6,131 bases of DNA, taken from Rhodanobacter sp. GTDB lineage: Bacteria; Pseudomonadota; Gammaproteobacteria; Xanthomonadales; Rhodanobacteraceae. Positions within the stretch are counted from its first letter, which is position 1; every line of letters begins with the position of its first letter. Shown piece by piece: positions 5,540 to 6,131 of the stretch. Made by a program: the position numbers and the translations under genes. The notes under the pieces were generated by a model that ran no database searches, was not told the origin of the DNA, and saw only the letters and a program-made list of their open reading frames with translations. The stretch lies in NCBI GenBank assembly GCA_026193555.1, contig JAPHUU010000026.1, forward strand, positions 1 to 6,131, read 5' to 3'.

Positions 5540-6131
5540 GGAGAAAACGGCACGAGGAACACGTCAATCACGAAGCCTGGGCCATTCCCTACGCGGATCT
5601 GATGACGTTGCTGCTGGCCTTTTTCGTGGTGATGTACGCGGTCTCGGTGGTCAATGCAGGCAAGTACCGGGTGCTGTCCCAGTCCATGGCGGATGCATTC
5701 AACGGGCATGCCGCTGTGACTGCGCCGGCAACGCCTGCCGCGGTGGTGAAACCGCCGTTGCCGCTGCGATCGCCGGCATCAAGCGTGGTGCCTCTGCCGT
5801 CAGGCAGCCTGGCAGTCCCGCCGCATCCGCTGTCAGCAGCACCGACGCCCGAGTCGGCTGCAAAGGCCGTCGCCCTGCAGCATATCGAGGACCAGGTGCA
5901 ACGAGCCATGCAGCCGCTGATCGACAAGAAGCTGGTGATCCTGCGGCGCACACCGAGCCAGCTCGAAATAGAGATCCGCACCGACATTCTGTACTCCAGT
6001 GGTGCCGCGCAATTGTCGGCATCAGCCAATCACGCGCTGTTGAGTCTGGCATCGATCCTGGCGCGATTTCCCAACGCCCTGCGGGTGGAGGGGTTTACCG
6101 ACAACCTGCCGATCAGGACGACGCAATACCC
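5536..6131 (+). CDS. motD: MotD, MotB-family flagellar stator subunit (3' end missing)
   Basis: The frame opens at an ATG that overlaps the motC stop (ATGA), with AGGG nine bases upstream, and runs off the window after 198 complete codons. A short basic N-terminus (MRRKRHEEH) precedes one membrane helix (about 19-39) containing YADLMTLLLAFFVVMYAVS. D21 is the proton-binding aspartate of the MotB family. A possible plug segment follows (GKYRVLSQSMADAFNG, 42-57), then a Pro/Ala/Val-rich stretch (about 58-110). The start of the OmpA-like peptidoglycan-binding domain follows, with LEIEIRTDILYSSGAAQLS (143-161) and VEGFTDNLPIRT (184-195). MotD anchors the stator to the cell wall and conducts protons with MotC. 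A MotB name would also be reasonable; the MRRKR start and the motC neighbour favour MotD. The rest of the cell-wall-binding domain is outside the window. Confidence 0.93.
   Translation, partial: MRRKRHEEHVNHEAWAIPYADLMTLLLAFFVVMYAVSVVNAGKYRVLSQSMADAFNGHAAVTAPATPAAVVKPPLPLRSPASSVVPLPSGSLAVPPHPLSAAPTPESAAKAVALQHIEDQVQRAMQPLIDKKLVILRRTPSQLEIEIRTDILYSSGAAQLSASANHALLSLASILARFPNALRVEGFTDNLPIRTTQY

Overview
This window is part of a dense flagellar and chemotaxis gene cluster, with every gene on the + strand. The order is flhF (3' end only), flhG/fleN, fliA, cheY, cheZ, cheA, motC and motD (5' end only). The high GC content, the presence of CheZ, the FlhF/FlhG pair, and a MotC/MotD stator placed after the chemotaxis genes all point to a polarly flagellated gammaproteobacterium. 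The order resembles that of Pseudomonas and the Xanthomonadales, but no cheB lies between cheA and motC. That suggests a Xanthomonadales-type genome such as a Rhodanobacter, Dyella or Xanthomonas relative. This assignment is an inference from protein resemblance and gene order; no search was run.

Bases 1-1059 hold the flagellar number and placement module: the tail of FlhF, then FlhG, whose start overlaps the flhF stop as ATGA. Bases 1061-1789 encode sigma-28 (FliA), one base after flhG. The only real gap is 1790-1857 (68 bp). It is followed by cheY, which appears to start at a TTG with a good Shine-Dalgarno sequence. cheZ overlaps cheY by 4 bp. cheA follows 13 bp after cheZ and begins at a GTG. 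motC follows cheA after 4 bp, and motD overlaps motC by 4 bp and runs off the right edge. No RNA gene, mobile element, CRISPR array or convincing terminator was seen, and no stretch longer than 68 bp lacks a gene.

Together the genes cover three layers of motility. FlhF and FlhG set where and how many flagella are built. FliA switches on late flagellar genes. CheA phosphorylates CheY, CheZ dephosphorylates it, and the motor responds, with MotC/MotD forming a proton-driven stator. The window looks like a known kind of locus rather than a new system. The most interesting detail is in CheA. The region where enteric CheA has a folded P2 domain is instead an Ala/Pro-rich linker carrying two copies of an acidic, leucine-containing motif. 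These copies resemble the C-terminal tail of CheZ, which in enteric bacteria binds CheY. They are candidate CheY-docking peptides.
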